DNA of 64,000 nt from Argopecten irradians (GCF_041381155.1 NC_091134.1:71569469-71633468), one strand, 5' to 3'. Positions 45,250 through 58,604 are shown, counted from the first letter of the stretch. The notes: generated by a model from the letters alone, not told the origin. Numbers and translations: made by a program.

Positions 45250-48200
45250 ATTCATATTGGCCCAAATCAAATGACTAGGTCAAAGTCACAGCAGGTCTTC
45301 ATCAATACTGGCCCAAATGTCATGCTGGTCAAAGTCACAGCAGGTCTTCATCAATACTGGCCCAAATGTCATGCTGGTCAAAGTCACAGCAGGTCTTCAT
45401 CAATACTGGCCCAAATGTCATGCTGGTCAAAGTCACAGCAGGTCTTCATCAATACTGGCCCAAATGTCATGCTGGTCAAAGTCACAGCAGGTCTTTCATC
45501 AATACTGGATCCAAATGTCATGCTGGTCAAAGTCACAGCAGCAGTCTTCATCAATACTGGCAATTGCCAAAGTCATGCTGGTCAAAGTCACAGTACAGCA
45601 GTCTTCATCAATACTGGCCCAAATGTCATGCTGGTCAAAGTCACAGCAGGTCTTCATCAATACTGGCCCAAATGTCATGCTGGTCAAAGTCACAGCAGGT
45701 CTTCATCAATACTGGCCCAAATGTCATGCTGGTCAAAGTCACAGCAGGTCTTCATCAATACTGGCCCAAATGTCATGCTGGTCAAAGTCACAGCAGGTCT
45801 TCATCAATACTGGCCCAAATGTCATGCTGGTCAAAGTCACAGCAGTCATCATCAATACTGGCCCAAATGTCATGCTGGTCAAAGTCACAGCAGGTCTTCA
45901 TCAATACTGGCCCAAATGTCATGCTGGTCAAAGTCACAGCAGTCTTCATCAATACTGGTCCAAATGTCATGCTGGTCAAAGTCACAGCAGGTCTTCATCA
46001 ATACTGGTCCAAATGTCATGCTGGTCAAAGTCACAGCAGGTCTTCATCAATACTGGTCCAAATGTCATGCTGGTCAAAGTCACAGCAGGTCTTCATCAAT
46101 ACTGGTCCAAATGTCATGCTGGTCAAAGTCACAGCAGGTCTTCATCAATACTGGTCCAAATGTTCATGCTGGTCAAAGTCACAGCAGGTCTTCATCAATA
46201 CTGGCCCAAATGTCATGCTGGTCAAAGTCACAGCAGGTCATCATCAATACTGGTCAGTCCCAAATATCATGCTGGTCAAAGTCACAGCAGGTCTTCATCA
46301 ATACTGGTCCAAATGTCATGCTGGTCAAAGTCACAGCAGGTCTTCATCAATACTGGCAAATGTCATGCTGGTCAAAGTCACAGCAGGTCTTCATCAATAC
46401 TGGTCCAAATGTCATGCTGGTCAAAGTCACAGCAGGTCTTCATCAATACTGGTCCAAATGTCATGCTGGTCAATGTCACAGCAGGTCTTCATCAATACTG
46501 GCCCAAATGTCATGCTGGTCAAAGTCACAGCAGGTCTTCATCAATACTGGCCCAAATGTCATGCTGGTCAAAGTCACAGCAGGTCTTCATCAATACTGGC
46601 CCAAATGTCATGCTGGTCAAAGTCACAGCAGGTCTTCATCAATACTGGTCCAAAATGTCATGCTGGTCAAAGTCACAGCAGGTCTTCATCAATACTGGCC
46701 CAAATGTCATGCTGGTCAAAGTCACAGCAGGTCTTCATCAATACTGGCCCAAATGTCATGCTGGTCAAAGTCACAGCAGGTCTTCATCAATACTGGCCCA
46801 AATGTCATGCTGGTCAAAGTCACAGCAGGTCTTCATCAATACTGGCCCAAATGTCATGCTGGTCAAAGTCACAGCAGGTCTTCATCAATACTGGCCCAAA
46901 TGTCATGCTGGTCAAAGTCACAGCAGGTCTTCATCAATACTGGCCCAAATGTCATGCTGGTCAAAGTCACAGCAGGTCTTCATCAATACTGGCCCAAATG
47001 TCATGCTGGTCAAAGTCACAGCAGGTATTCATCAATACTGGCCCAAATGTCATGCTGGTCAAAGTCACAGCAGGTCTTCATCAATACTGGCCAAATGTCA
47101 TGCTGGTCAAAGTCACAGCAGGTCTTCATCAATACTGGCCCAAATGTCATGCTGGTCAAAGTCACAGCAGGTCTTCATCAATACTGGCCCAAATGTCATG
47201 CTGGTCAAAGTCACAGCAGGTCTTCATCAATACTGGCCCAAATGTCATGCTGGTCAAAGTCACAGCAGGTCTTCATCAATACTGGTCCAAATGTCATGCT
47301 GGTCAAAGTCACAGCAGGTCTTCATCAATACTGGCCCAAATGTCATGCTGGTCAAAGTCACAGCAGTCATCATCAATACTGGCCCAAATGTCATGCTGGT
47401 CAAAGTCACAGCAGGTCTTCATCAATACTGGCCCAAATGTCATGCTGGTCAAAGTCACAGCAGTCATCATCAATACTGGCCCAAATGTCATGCTGGTCAA
47501 AGTCACAGCAGGTCTTCATCAATACTGGCCCAAATGTCATGCTGGTCAAAGTCACAGCAGGTCTTCATCAATACTGGCCCAAATGTCATGCTGGTCAAAG
47601 TCACAGCAGGTCTTCATCAATACTGGTCCAAATGTCATGCTGGTCAAAGTCACAGCAGGTCTTCATCAATACTGGTCCAAATGTCATGCTGGTCAAAGTC
47701 ACAGCAGGTCTTCATCAATACTGGCCCAAATGTCATGCTGGTCAAAGTCACAGCAGGTCTTCATCAATACTGGTCCAAATGTCATGCTGGTCAAAGTCAC
47801 AGCAGGTCTTCATCAATACTGGCCCAAATGTCATGCTGGTCAAAGTCACAGCAGGTCTTCATCAATACTGGTCCAAATGTCATGCTGGTCAAAGTCACAG
47901 CAGTCATCATCAATACTGGCCCAAATGTCATGCTGGTCAAAGTCACAGCAGGTCTTCATCAATACTGGCCCAAATGTCATGCTGGTCAAAGTCACAGCAG
48001 GTCTTCATCAATACTGGTCCAAATGTCATGCTGGTCAAAGTCACAGCAGGTCTTCATCAATACTGGTCCAAATGTCATGCTGGTCAAAGTCACAGCAGGT
48101 CTTCATCAATACTGGCCCAAATGTCATGCTGGTCAAAGTCACAGCAGTCATCATCAATACTTGCCCAAATGTCATGCTGGTCAAAGTCACAGCAGGTCTT

Positions 48201-51200
48201 CATCAATACTGGCCCAAATGTCATGCTGGTCAAAGTCACAGCAGGTCTTCATCAATACTGGCCCAAATGTCATGCTGGTCAAAGTCACAGCAGGTCTTCA
48301 TCAATACTGGTCCAAATGTCATGCTGGTCAAAGTCAATGCAGGTCTTCATCAATACTGGTCCAAATGTCATGCTGGTCAAAGTCACAGCAGGTCTTCATC
48401 AATACTGGCCCAAATGTCATGCTGGTCAAAGTCACAGCAGGTCTTCATCAATACTGGCCCAAATGTCATGCTGGTCAAAGTCACAGCAGGTCTTCATCAA
48501 TACTGGCCCAAATGTCATGCTGGTCAAAGTCACAGCAGGTCTTCATCAATACTGGTCCAAATGTCATGCTGGTCAAAGTCACAGCAGGTCTTCATCAATA
48601 CTGGTCCAAATGTCATGCTGGTCAAAGTCACAGCAGGTCTTCATCAATACTGGCCCAAATGTCATGCTGGTCAAAGTCACAGCAGGTCTTCATCAATACT
48701 GGTCCAAATGTCATGCTGGTCAAAGTCACAGCAGGTCTTCATCAATACTGGCCCAAATGTCATGCTGGTCAAAGTCACAGCAGGTCTTCATCAATACTGG
48801 CCCAAATGTCATGCTGGTCAAAGTCACAGCAGGTCTTCATCAATACTGATCCAAATGTCATGCTGGTCAATGTCACAGCAGGTCTTCATCAATACTACTG
48901 GCCCAAATGTCATGCTGGTCAAAGTCACAGCAGGTCTTCATCAATACTGGCCCAAATGTCATGCTGGTCAAAGTCACAGCAGGTCTTCATCAATACTGGT
49001 CCAAATGTCATGCTGGTCAAAGTCACAGCAGTCATCATCAATACTGGCCCAAATGTCATGCTGGTCAAAGTCACAGCAGGTCTTCATCAATACTGGCCCA
49101 AATGTCATGCTGGTCAAAGTCACAGCAGTCATCATCAATACTGGCCCAAATGTCATGCTGGTCAAAGTCACAGCAGGTCTTCATCAATACTGGTCCAAAT
49201 GTCATGCTGGTCAAAGTCACAGCAGGTCTTCATCAATACTGGCCCAAATGTCATGCTGGTCAAAGTCACAGCAGGTCTTCATCAATACTGGCCCAAATGT
49301 CATGCTGGTCAAAGTCACAGCAGGTCTTCATCAATACTGGCCCAAATGTCATGCTGGTCAAAGTCACAGCAGGTCTTCATCAATACTGGCCCAAATGTCA
49401 TGCTGGTCAAAGTCACAGCAGGTCTTCATCAATACTGGCCCAAATGTCATGCTGGTCAAAGTCACAGCAGGTCTTCATCAATACTGGCCCAAATGTCATG
49501 CTGGTCAAAGTCACAGCAGGTCTTCATCAATACTGGTCCAAATGTCATGCTGGTCAAAGTCACAGCAGGTCTTCATCAATACTGGCCCAAATGTCATGCT
49601 GGTCAAAGTCACAGCAGGTCTTCATCAATACTGGCCCAAATGTCATGCTGGTCAAAGTCACAGCAGGTCTTCATCAATACTGGCCCAAATGTCATGCTGG
49701 TCAAAGTCACAGCAGGTCTTCATCAATACTGGCCCAAATGTCATGCTGGTCAAAGTCACAGCAGGTCTTCATCAATACTGGCCCAAATGTCATGCTGGTC
49801 AAAGTCACAGCAGGTCTTCATCAATACTGGTCCAAATGTCATGCTGGTCAAAGTCACAGCATTCATCATCAATACTGGCCCAAATGTCATGCTGGTCAAA
49901 GTCACAGCAGGTCTTCATCAATACTGGTCCAAATGTCATGCTGGTCAAAGTCACAGCAGGTCTTCATCAATACTGGCCCAAATGTCATGCTGGTCAAAGT
50001 CACAGCAGGTCTTCATCAATACTGGCCCAAATGTCATGCTGGTCAAAGTCACAGCAGGTCTTCATCAATACTGGCCAAATGTCATGCTGGTCAAAGTCAC
50101 AGCAGGTCTTCATCAATACTGGCCCAAATGTCATGCTGGTCAAAGTCACAGCAGGTCTTCATCAATACTGGCCCAAATGTCATGCTGGTCAAAGTCACAG
50201 CAGGTCTTCATCAATACTGGCCCAAATGTCATGCTGGTCAAAGTCACAGCAGGTCTTCATCAATACTGGTCCAAATGTCATGCTGGTCAAAGTCACAGCA
50301 GGTCTTCATCAATACTGGCCCAAATGTCATGCTGGTCAAAGTCACAGCAGGTCTTCATCAATACTGGCCCAAATGTCATGCTGGTCAAAGTCACAGCAGT
50401 CATCATCAATACTGGCCCAAATGTCATGCTGGTCAAAGTCACAGCAGGTCTTCATCAATACTGGCCCAAATGTCATGCTGGTCAAAGTCACAGCAGGTCT
50501 TCATCAATACTGGCCCAAATGTCATGCTGGTCAAAGTCACAGCATTCATCATCAATACTGATCCAAATGTCATGCTGGTCAAAGTCACAGCAGGTCTTCA
50601 TCAATACTGGTCCAAATGTCATGCTGGTCAAAGTCACAGCAGTCTTCATCAATACTGGTCCAAATGTCATGCTGGTCAAAGTCAATGCAGGTCTTCATCA
50701 ATACTGGCCCAAATGTCATGCTGGTCAAAGTCACAGCAGGTCTTCATCAATACTGGTCCAAATGTCATGCTGGTCAAAGTCACAGCAGGTCTCATCATCA
50801 ATACTGGCCCAAATGTCATGCTGGTCAAAGTCACAGCAGGTCTTCATCAATACTGGCCAAATGTCATGCTGGTCAAAGTCACAGCAGGTCTTCATCAATA
50901 CTGGCCCAAATGTCATGCTGGTCAAAGTCACAGCAGGTCTTCATCAATACTGGCCAAATGTCATGCTGGTCAAAGTCACAGCAGGTCTTCATCAATACTG
51001 GTCCAAATGTCATGCTGGTCAAAGTCACAGCAGGTCTTCATCAATACTGGCCAAATGTCATGCTGGTCAAAGTCACAGCAGGTCTTCATCAATACTGGCC
51101 CAAAATGTCATGCTGGTCAAAGTCACAGCAGGTCTTCATCAATACTGGTCCAAATGTCATGCTGGTCACAGCAGGTCTTCATCAATACTGGCCCAAATGT

Positions 51201-51473
51201 TTCATGCTCTCACAGCAGGTCTTCATCAATACTGGCCCAAATGTCATGCTGGTCAAAGTCACAGCAGGTCTTCATCAATACTGGCCCAAATGTCATGCTG
51301 GTCAAAGTCACAGCAGGTCTTCATCAATACTGGCCCAAATGTCATGCTGGTCAAAGTCACAGCAGGTCTTCATCAATACTGGCCCAAATGTCATGCTGGT
51401 CAAAGTGTCTTCATCAATACTGGCCCAAATGTCTGGTTCAAAGTCACAGCAGGTCTTCATCAATACTGGCCCT
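45250..51473. repeat. 49-bp minisatellite, ~125 units (6.2 kb)
   Basis: The unit reads TCATGCTGGTCAAAGTCACA then GCAGGTCTTCATCAATACTG and GCCCAAATG. Variants are GGTCCAAATG, and a 47-bp form with GCAGTCATCATC. The unit has no stop in any plus-strand frame. As 49 leaves remainder 1 on division by three, a single open frame cycles through all three readings and gives a 49-residue period. Plus-strand frames of up to 2,100 codons therefore overlap in all three phases. No promoter, splice signal or non-repeat domain supports translation. Edge units (45480-45600, 51150-51470) are irregular. Confidence 0.93.
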
Positions 51474-53194
51474 ATAAACTTGGTGTTCATTTGTCTAAAT
51501 GTGACAGTGCACACATCGTACTAGTCATCGAAACGACACCTGGTTGTGTAACAAATATCCTTACATATAGGGATACTGAAATATCACCATTTATGCAAGG
51601 GACGGAGATGTTGTGTTGATCATCTTAATATCCGTATGCAATGTTTCGCATTTCTGCCAGATGTGGCCATGAACATGTCTGCCTCACTTATGCACAAACA
51701 AGACCATTTCCAAGTATAGACGTTTATTTTCACATAAAGGAACCATCTACAATAAAAGGGTCACAGACAATAACAACATTACTGCTGCTGTGCTGCATCC
51801 CATGGTGTCACACGGGGTCCTATCAGTCCCTTTAGGCGAAATATAGGAAACGCTAATACAATTTACAGATGTAAGGCCATTCCAATTTGATTTCTTGTTC
51901 TTCGGATTTTTGGATTTTAAAATAGGAGCGAGCGAGCGAATTTTTTTTTTTTCTGAAAATATTTTGAAAGCGGAAAAATTGGAGCGAGCGATTATTTTCA
52001 CCGTATTTTTTATTAGACTTTGATGTTTATTTCTGGAAATAATAATTACTAGTAATAACCGGGTTCTTATATTAAAATATGAGTTTTGCTGTTTTCTGCA
52101 GTGTTTTCAACATTCATAACTGTATCAAAGATGTAAAAAAGGAAGTCTAATGTTAAGGTTTTTGTGCAGCTATTGAACATATGCTATTACACAAAATGCT
52201 TTGAACGCATGATCAATCTTATTAAAATCAGCTGTTTGATACTCCGCTAACTACGTGCTCCGCTACATTTGTTTGTAGCGGAGCACGTAGTTAGCGGAGT
52301 ATCAAACAGCTGATTTTAATCAGATTGACGCATGATATATTTCAATTTTAAGACAAATCTTGACAATTTTAACATTGAATAGCAATGTTTATTAGTTAAA
52401 AGGAAATAGTCAAGAAAGTTTAACTTCTTGTCAATAATTAATTTGCTGTTGACAGAGCTATCTGCAAAAACCAGCAAACTAATAGAAACAATCAGGGATT
52501 ACATTAATGGAAAATATTTTAAACCAATATAACCTCATCCGACATGTATATTCTTTCTTAACTAACTATTTTTGTTTAGCAAGTTTCTAACTTAGCTGCT
52601 CATACTTTGAATGAGATAATGTTTATACATGTATTATACCTACAAAAGCATAAATAACAACATAATTTATTTTAATTACATTAATTCATTGTCTCTAAAA
52701 AGTGTATAAAAAATATATGGACAATATGGCTCAAAAATTTCACGACATGTATATCAAAATTCTAAATTTATTATTTGTGATTTTCTCATGAAACGCTTTG
52801 AGTAAATCAAACACAAACATACATATAACCTATCAACACAAAATTGAAGGCAAATGTATGTTATATTGTCGTAGAAGTCAGTATGAAACATAAGTAACAC
52901 CAAGTTTGGATCCCAGTAAAATGTGTAATTTACTACCGATGTTAATTTGACCGAATAGCAGACGAATCGTCACCTAGCTAGCTGTTACTAAGTCATGAAG
53001 TCAAAACATGTTTGCAAATCCTTCGCCATCCTCCTTGCAGTGAAGACTAAGCCACAAGCGCCATTGTTGTAAGGGTAACGCCCTTGTCTTTCCATGCCTT
53101 TCCTCCGGGGTTTTAACCACATTTGTCAAACCGTACTTTACTCAAACAATTTCCATTTCAATGTTCTTCCCCTACCGACAGATGAACAGATGTT
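51474..53194. other. AT-rich intergenic stretch containing one MITE
   Basis: GGAGCGAGCGA occurs twice (about 51926 and 51981). Apart from the MITE at 52214-52327 nothing else is supported. Confidence 0.4.
52214..52327. mobile_element. 114-bp near-perfect palindromic MITE, target duplication ACGCATGAT
   Basis: ACGCATGAT at 52205-52213 and 52328-52336 flanks CAATCTTATTAAAATCAG ... TTTTAATCAGATTG. The arms (CAGCTGTTTGATACTCCGC and TAACTACGTGCTCCGC) pair almost completely around a loop of a few bases. The terminal 14 bp are shared with the MITEs at 12270 and 59187, but the interior is different. Confidence 0.9.
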
Positions 53195-56100
53195 AATCGT
53201 CTTCATACAGCTGTCTCTAAATCTGGTGTGGTGTGTACTTAAATCGCCTTCATACAGATGTCTCTAAATCTGGTGTGTTGTGTACTTAAATCGTCTTCAT
53301 ACAGATGTCTCTAAATCTGGTGTGGTGTGTACTTAAATCGCCTTCATACAGATGTCTCTAAATCTGGTGTGTTGTGTACTTCAATCGCCTTCATACAGAT
53401 GTCTCTAAATCTGGTGTGGTGTGTACTTAAATCGCCTTCATACAGCTGTCTCTAAATCTGATGTGGTGTGTACTTAAATCGCCTTCATACAGATGTCTCT
53501 AAATCTGGTGTGGTGTGTACTTAAATCGCCTTCATACAGCTGTCTCTAAATCTGGTGTGGTGTGTACTTAAATCGCCTTCATACAGATGTCTCTAAATCT
53601 GGTGTGGTGTGTACTTAAATCGCCTTCATACAGCTGTCTCTAAATCTGGTGTGGTGTGTACTTAAATCGCCTTCATACAGCTGTCTCTAAATCTGGTGTG
53701 GTGTGTACTTAAATCGCCTTCATACAGCTGTCTCTAAATCTGGTGTGGTGTGTACTTAAATCGCCTTCATACAGATGTCTCTAAATCTGGTGTGGTGTGT
53801 ACTTAAATCGCCTTCATACAGCTGTCTCTAAATCTAGTGTGGTGTGTACTTAAATCGTCTTCATACAGATGTCTCTAAATCTGGTGTGGTGTGTACTTAA
53901 ATCGCCTTCATACAGCTGTCTCTAAATCTGGTGTGGTGTGTACTTAAATCGCCTTCATACAGCTGTCTCTAAATCTGGTGTGTTGTGTACTTAAATCGCC
54001 TTCATACAGATGTCTCTAAATCTGGTGTGTTGTGTACTTAAATCGCCTTCATACAGATGTCTCTAAATCTGGTGTGGTGTGTACTTAAATCGCCTTCATA
54101 CAGATGTCTCTAAATCTGGTGTGGTGTGTACTTAAATCGCCTTCATACAGATGTCTCTAAATCTGGTGTGGTGTGTACTTAAATCGCCTTCATACAGCTG
54201 TCTCTAAATCTGGTGTGGTGTGTACTTAAATCGCCTTCATACAGCTGTCTCTAAATCTGGTGTGGTGTGTACTTAAATCGCCTTCATACAGCTGTCTCTA
54301 AATCTGGTGTGGTGTGTACTTAAATCGCCTTCATACAGATGTCTCTAAATCTGGTGTGGTGTGTACTTAAATCGCCTTCATACAGATGTCTCTAAATCTG
54401 GTGTGGTGTGTACTTAAATCGCCTTCATACAGCTGTCTCTAAATCTGGTGTGGTGTGTACTTAAATCGCCTTCATACAGCTGTCTCTAAATCTGGTGTGG
54501 TGTGTACTTAAATCGCCTTCATACAGATGTCTCTAAATCTGGTGTGGTGTGTACTTAAATCGCCTTCATACAGCTGTCTCTAAATCTGGTGTGGTGTGTA
54601 CTTAAATCGTCTTCATACAGATGTCTCTAAATCTGGTGTGGTGTGTACTTAAATCGCCTTCATACAGATGTCTCTAAATCTGGTGTGGTGTGTACTTAAA
54701 TCGCCTTCATACAGATGTCTCTAAATCTGGTGTGGTGTGTACTTAAATCGCCTTCATACAGATGTCTCTAAATCTGGTGTGGTGTGTACTTAAATCGCCT
54801 TCATACAGATGTCTCTAAATCTGGTGTGGTGTGTACTTAAATCGCCTTCATACAGCTGTCTCTAAATCTGGTGTGGTGTGTACTTAAATCGCCTTCATAC
54901 AGATGTCTCTAAATCTGGTGTGGTGTGTACTTAAATCGCCTTCATACAGCTGTCTCTAAATCTGGTGTGGTGTGTACTTAAATCGCCTTCATACAGATGT
55001 CTCTAAATCTGGTGTGGTGTGTACTTAAATCGCCTTCATACAGATGTCTCTAAATCTGGTGTGGTGTGTACTTAAATCGCCTTCATACAGATGTCTCTAA
55101 ATCTGGTGTGTTGTGTACTTAAATCGCCTTCATACAGCTGTCTCTAAATCTGGTGTGGTGTGTACTTAAATCGCCTTCATACAGATGTCTCTAAATCTGG
55201 TGTGGTGTGTACTTAAATCGCCTTCATACAGATGTCTCTAAATCTGGTGTGGTGTGTACTTAAATCGCCTTCATACAGATGTCTCTAAATCTGGTTTGGT
55301 GTGTACTTAAATCGCCTTCATACAGCTGTCTCTAAATCTAGTGTGGTGTGTACTTAAATTGCCTTCATACAGCTGTCTCTAAATCTGGTGTGGTGTGTAC
55401 TTAAATCGCCTTCATACAGATGTCTCTAAATCTGGTGTGGTGTGTACTTAAATCGCCTTCATACAGATGTCTCTAAATCTGGTGTGGTGTGTACTTAAAT
55501 CGCCTTCATACAGATGTCTCTAAATCTGGTGTGGTGTGTACTTAAATTGCCTTCATACAGATGTCTCTAAATCTGGTGTGGTGTGTACTTAAATCGCCTT
55601 CATACAGATGTCTCTAAATCTGGTGTGGTGTGTACTTAAATCGCCTTCATACAGCTGTCTCTAAATCTGGTGTGGTGTGTACTTAAATCGCCTTCATACA
55701 GCTGTCTCTAAATCTGGTGTGTGTGTGTACTTAAATCGCCTTCATACAGCTGTCTCTAAATCTGGTGTGGTGTGTACTTAAATCGCCTTCATACAGCTGT
55801 CTCTAAATCTGTGTGGTGTGTACTTAAATCGCCTTCATACAGCTGTCTCTAAATCTGGTGTGGTGTGTACTTAAATCGCCTTCATACAGATGTCTCTAAA
55901 TCTGGTGTGGTGTGTACTTAAATCGCCTTCATACAGATGTCTCTAAATCTGGTGTGGTGTGTACTTAAATCGCCTTCATACAGATGTCTCTAAATCTGGT
56001 GTGGTGTGTACTTAAATCGCCTTCATACAGCTGTCTCTAAATCTGGTGTGGTGTGTACTTAAATCGCCTTCATACAGATGTCTCTAAATCTGGTGTGGTG

Positions 56101-57611
56101 TGTACTTAAATCGCCTTCATACAGATGTCTCTAAATCTGGTGTGGTGTGTACTTAAATCGCCTTCATACAGATGTCTCTAAATCTGGTGTGGTGTGTACT
56201 TAAATCGCCTTCATACAGATGTCTCTAAATCTGGTGTGGTGTGTACTTAAATCGCCTTCATACAGCTGTCTCTAAATCTGGTGTGGTGTGTACTTAAATC
56301 GCCTTCATACAGATGTCTCTAAATCTGGTGTGGTGTGTACTTAAATCGCCTTCATACAGCTGTCTCTAAATCTGGTGTGGTGTGTACTTAAATCGCCTTC
56401 ATACAGATGTCTCTAAATCTGGTGTGGTGTGTACTTAAATCGCCTTCATACAGCTGTCTCTAAATCTGGTGTGTGTGTACTTAAATCGCCTTCATACAGA
56501 TGTCTCTAAATCTGGTGTGGTGTGTACTTAAATCGCCTTCATACAGCTGTCTCTAAATCTGGTGTGGTGTGTACTTAAATCGCCTTCATACAGATGTCTC
56601 TAAATCTGGTGTGGTGACGTCTCTAATCTGTGGGTGGTACTTAAATGCCTTGTCTCTAAATCTGGTGTGGTGTGTACTTAAATCGCCTTCATACAGATGT
56701 CTCTAAATCTGGTGTGGTGTGTACTTAAATCGCCTTCATACAGATGTCTCTAAATCTGGTGTGGTGTGTACTTAAATCGCCTTCATACAGCTGTCTCTAA
56801 ATCTGGTGTGGTGTGTACTTAAATCGCCTTCATACAGCTGTCTCTAAATCTGGTGTGGTGTGTACTTAAATCGCCTTCATACAGATGTCTCTAAATCTGG
56901 TGTGGTGTGTACTTAAATCGCCTTCATACAGATGTCTCTAAATCTGGTGTGGTGTGTACTTAAATCGCCTTCATACAGATGTCTCTAAATCTGGTGTGGT
57001 GTGTACTTAAATCGCCTTCATACAGATGTCTCTAAATCTGTGTGGTGTGTACTTAAATCGCCTTCATACAGCTGTCTCTAAATCTGGTGTGGTGTGTACT
57101 TAAATCGCCTTCATACAGCTGTCTCTAAATCTGGTGTGTTGTGTACTTAAATCGCCTTCATACAGCTGTCTCTAAATCTGGTGTTTTGTGTACTTAAATC
57201 GCCTTCATACAGCTGTCTCTAATCTTGTGTGGTGTGTACTTAAATCGCCTTCATACAGCTGTCTCTAAATCTGATGTGGTGTGTACTTAAATCGCCTTCA
57301 TACAGCTGTCTCTAAATCTGGTGTGGTGTGTACTTAAATCGCCTTCATACAGATGTCTCTAAATCTGGTGTGTTGTGTACTTAAATCGCCTTCATACAGC
57401 TGTCTCTAAATCTGGTGTGGTGTGTACTTAAATCACCTTCATACAGATGTCTCTAAATCTGGTGTGGTGTGTACTTAAATCGCCTTCATACAGCTGTCTC
57501 TAAATCTGGTGTGGTGTGTACTTAAATCGCCTTCGTACAGATGTGTCTAAATCTGGTGTGATGTGTACTTAAATTGCCTTCATACAGCTGTCTCTAAATC
57601 TGGTGTGGTGT
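53195..57611. repeat. 47-bp minisatellite, ~94 units (4.4 kb), overlapping the 3' end of gene D
   Basis: The unit reads CTTCATACAGATGTCTCTAA then ATCTGGTGTGGTGTGTACTT and AAATCGC. The main variant is CAGCTG for CAGATG. On the minus strand the last unit encodes HTTPDLETAV and the TGA stop of gene D, so the array starts inside that coding sequence and would continue through its 3' untranslated region. One scrambled spot lies at about 56612-56655. Confidence 0.93.
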
Positions 57612-58521
57612 GAACTAATTTAGCATGTCTTAACAAGTTATTACTTTGAGAAAATCCTTTATCACAAATGTCACATTTAAACGGCTTCTCTCCTGTATGT
57701 ATTCTGACATGGCTCATCAGATTACTATTGTGGGAAAACGCCTTACCACAGAAGTTACACTTAAATGGTTTTTCTCCTGTATGTGTTCTGATGTGATGAG
57801 CTAAGCTACCGTCATGGGAAAATGCCTTACCACAGATGTCACATTTATATGGTTTCTTCCCTGTGTGCACTCTGTCATGCTTAAAAAGGGCACTGTTATG
57901 AGAAAATTCCTTACCACAGACCTCACATTTGAATGGTTTTTCCCCTGTATGTATTCTGGTATGCTTTGCCAGAGCACTGCTTTGAGAAAACGCCTTACCA
58001 CAGATGTCACAAGAAAATGGCTTCTCGCCTGTATGTGTCCTGGCATGCCTTACCATGGTACTTTTCTGATAAAAACCTTTTCCACAAACTTCACACTTAA
58101 AGGGTTTCTCCCCTGTATGTATGCTGACATGTCTAACTAGGTCACAGTTAAGAAAGAAGTCATCCCCACAGATATCACACTTGAACACTTTCTCTCCTGT
58201 GTGTGATCTCATATGTGTCGACAGCAGACCATTTTCTGAAAATTGTCTCCCACAAATGTCACATTTAAATGGCCTTTCTCTATTGTGTGTGACTTTAACA
58301 TGCCTCACCAGATGACTGTTGGTATAGAACTTTTTACAACACATTTCACACTGAAATGGTTTCTCTCCTGTGTGTATCCTCATGTGAACTGACAGGTGAC
58401 TCTTTTGTGTAAACTGCCTGCCACATATACCACATGTCTTCTCTGTTTGGTCTTTGACAGGTAGTTCCACCTGAGACATAAGATTTGTGTGGGCACTCTC
58501 CATATCCATATTAGCCAACAT
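57580..58521 (-). CDS. C2H2 zinc-finger protein, gene D (10 fingers, 313 aa)
   Basis: Predicted nuclear nucleic-acid-binding protein on the minus strand. Met at 58521 (MLANMDMESA) is the first Met after the splice site at 58589. The frame is open up to that site, so upstream exons could add residues. Ten C2H2 fingers run from Cys30 (CGICGRQF..HMRIH) to CDICDKGF..HAKLVH. Most linkers are TGEKPF; finger 2 is followed by NRERPF. Fingers 2 and 10 have H-x4-H spacing. The short tail TTPDLETAV and TGA stop fall inside the first unit of the 47-bp satellite, whose other ~93 copies lie downstream. The frame is intact. No KRAB or BTB domain is seen in this exon. Confidence 0.92.
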   Translation of the reverse strand: MLANMDMESAHTNLMSQVELPVKDQTEKTCGICGRQFTQKSHLSVHMRIHTGEKPFQCEMCCKKFYTNSHLVRHVKVTHNRERPFKCDICGRQFSENGLLSTHMRSHTGEKVFKCDICGDDFFLNCDLVRHVSIHTGEKPFKCEVCGKGFYQKSTMVRHARTHTGEKPFSCDICGKAFSQSSALAKHTRIHTGEKPFKCEVCGKEFSHNSALFKHDRVHTGKKPYKCDICGKAFSHDGSLAHHIRTHTGEKPFKCNFCGKAFSHNSNLMSHVRIHTGEKPFKCDICDKGFSQSNNLLRHAKLVHTTPDLETAV

Positions 58522-58588
58522 TGGTTCAATAACATGCTCCAATTTCTGTTGACTTGTTACCCTCTCTTTTAGATCATTCTTGGTATTT

Positions 58589-58604
58589 CTAAAAGATAAT
58601 ACGG
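58589..58604 (-). promoter_or_regulatory. 3' splice site of gene D finger exon
   Basis: On the minus strand CGTATTATCTTTTAG precedes AAATACCAAGAATGATC, which resembles the exon starts of genes B and C (AAAGACCAAAAGACG, AATGACCAAGAGACG). The polypyrimidine tract is short. Confidence 0.5.

Noticed and set aside
45271-51619. Open frames of 1192, 2100, 1731 and 856 codons on the plus strand
   Set aside because: All lie in the 49-bp satellite, overlap in three phases and contain nothing but the repeat. They arise because the unit lacks stops in every plus frame.
26690-57611. CRISPR arrays
   Set aside because: The arrays are head-to-tail units without unique spacers, in an animal-type genome; they are minisatellites.
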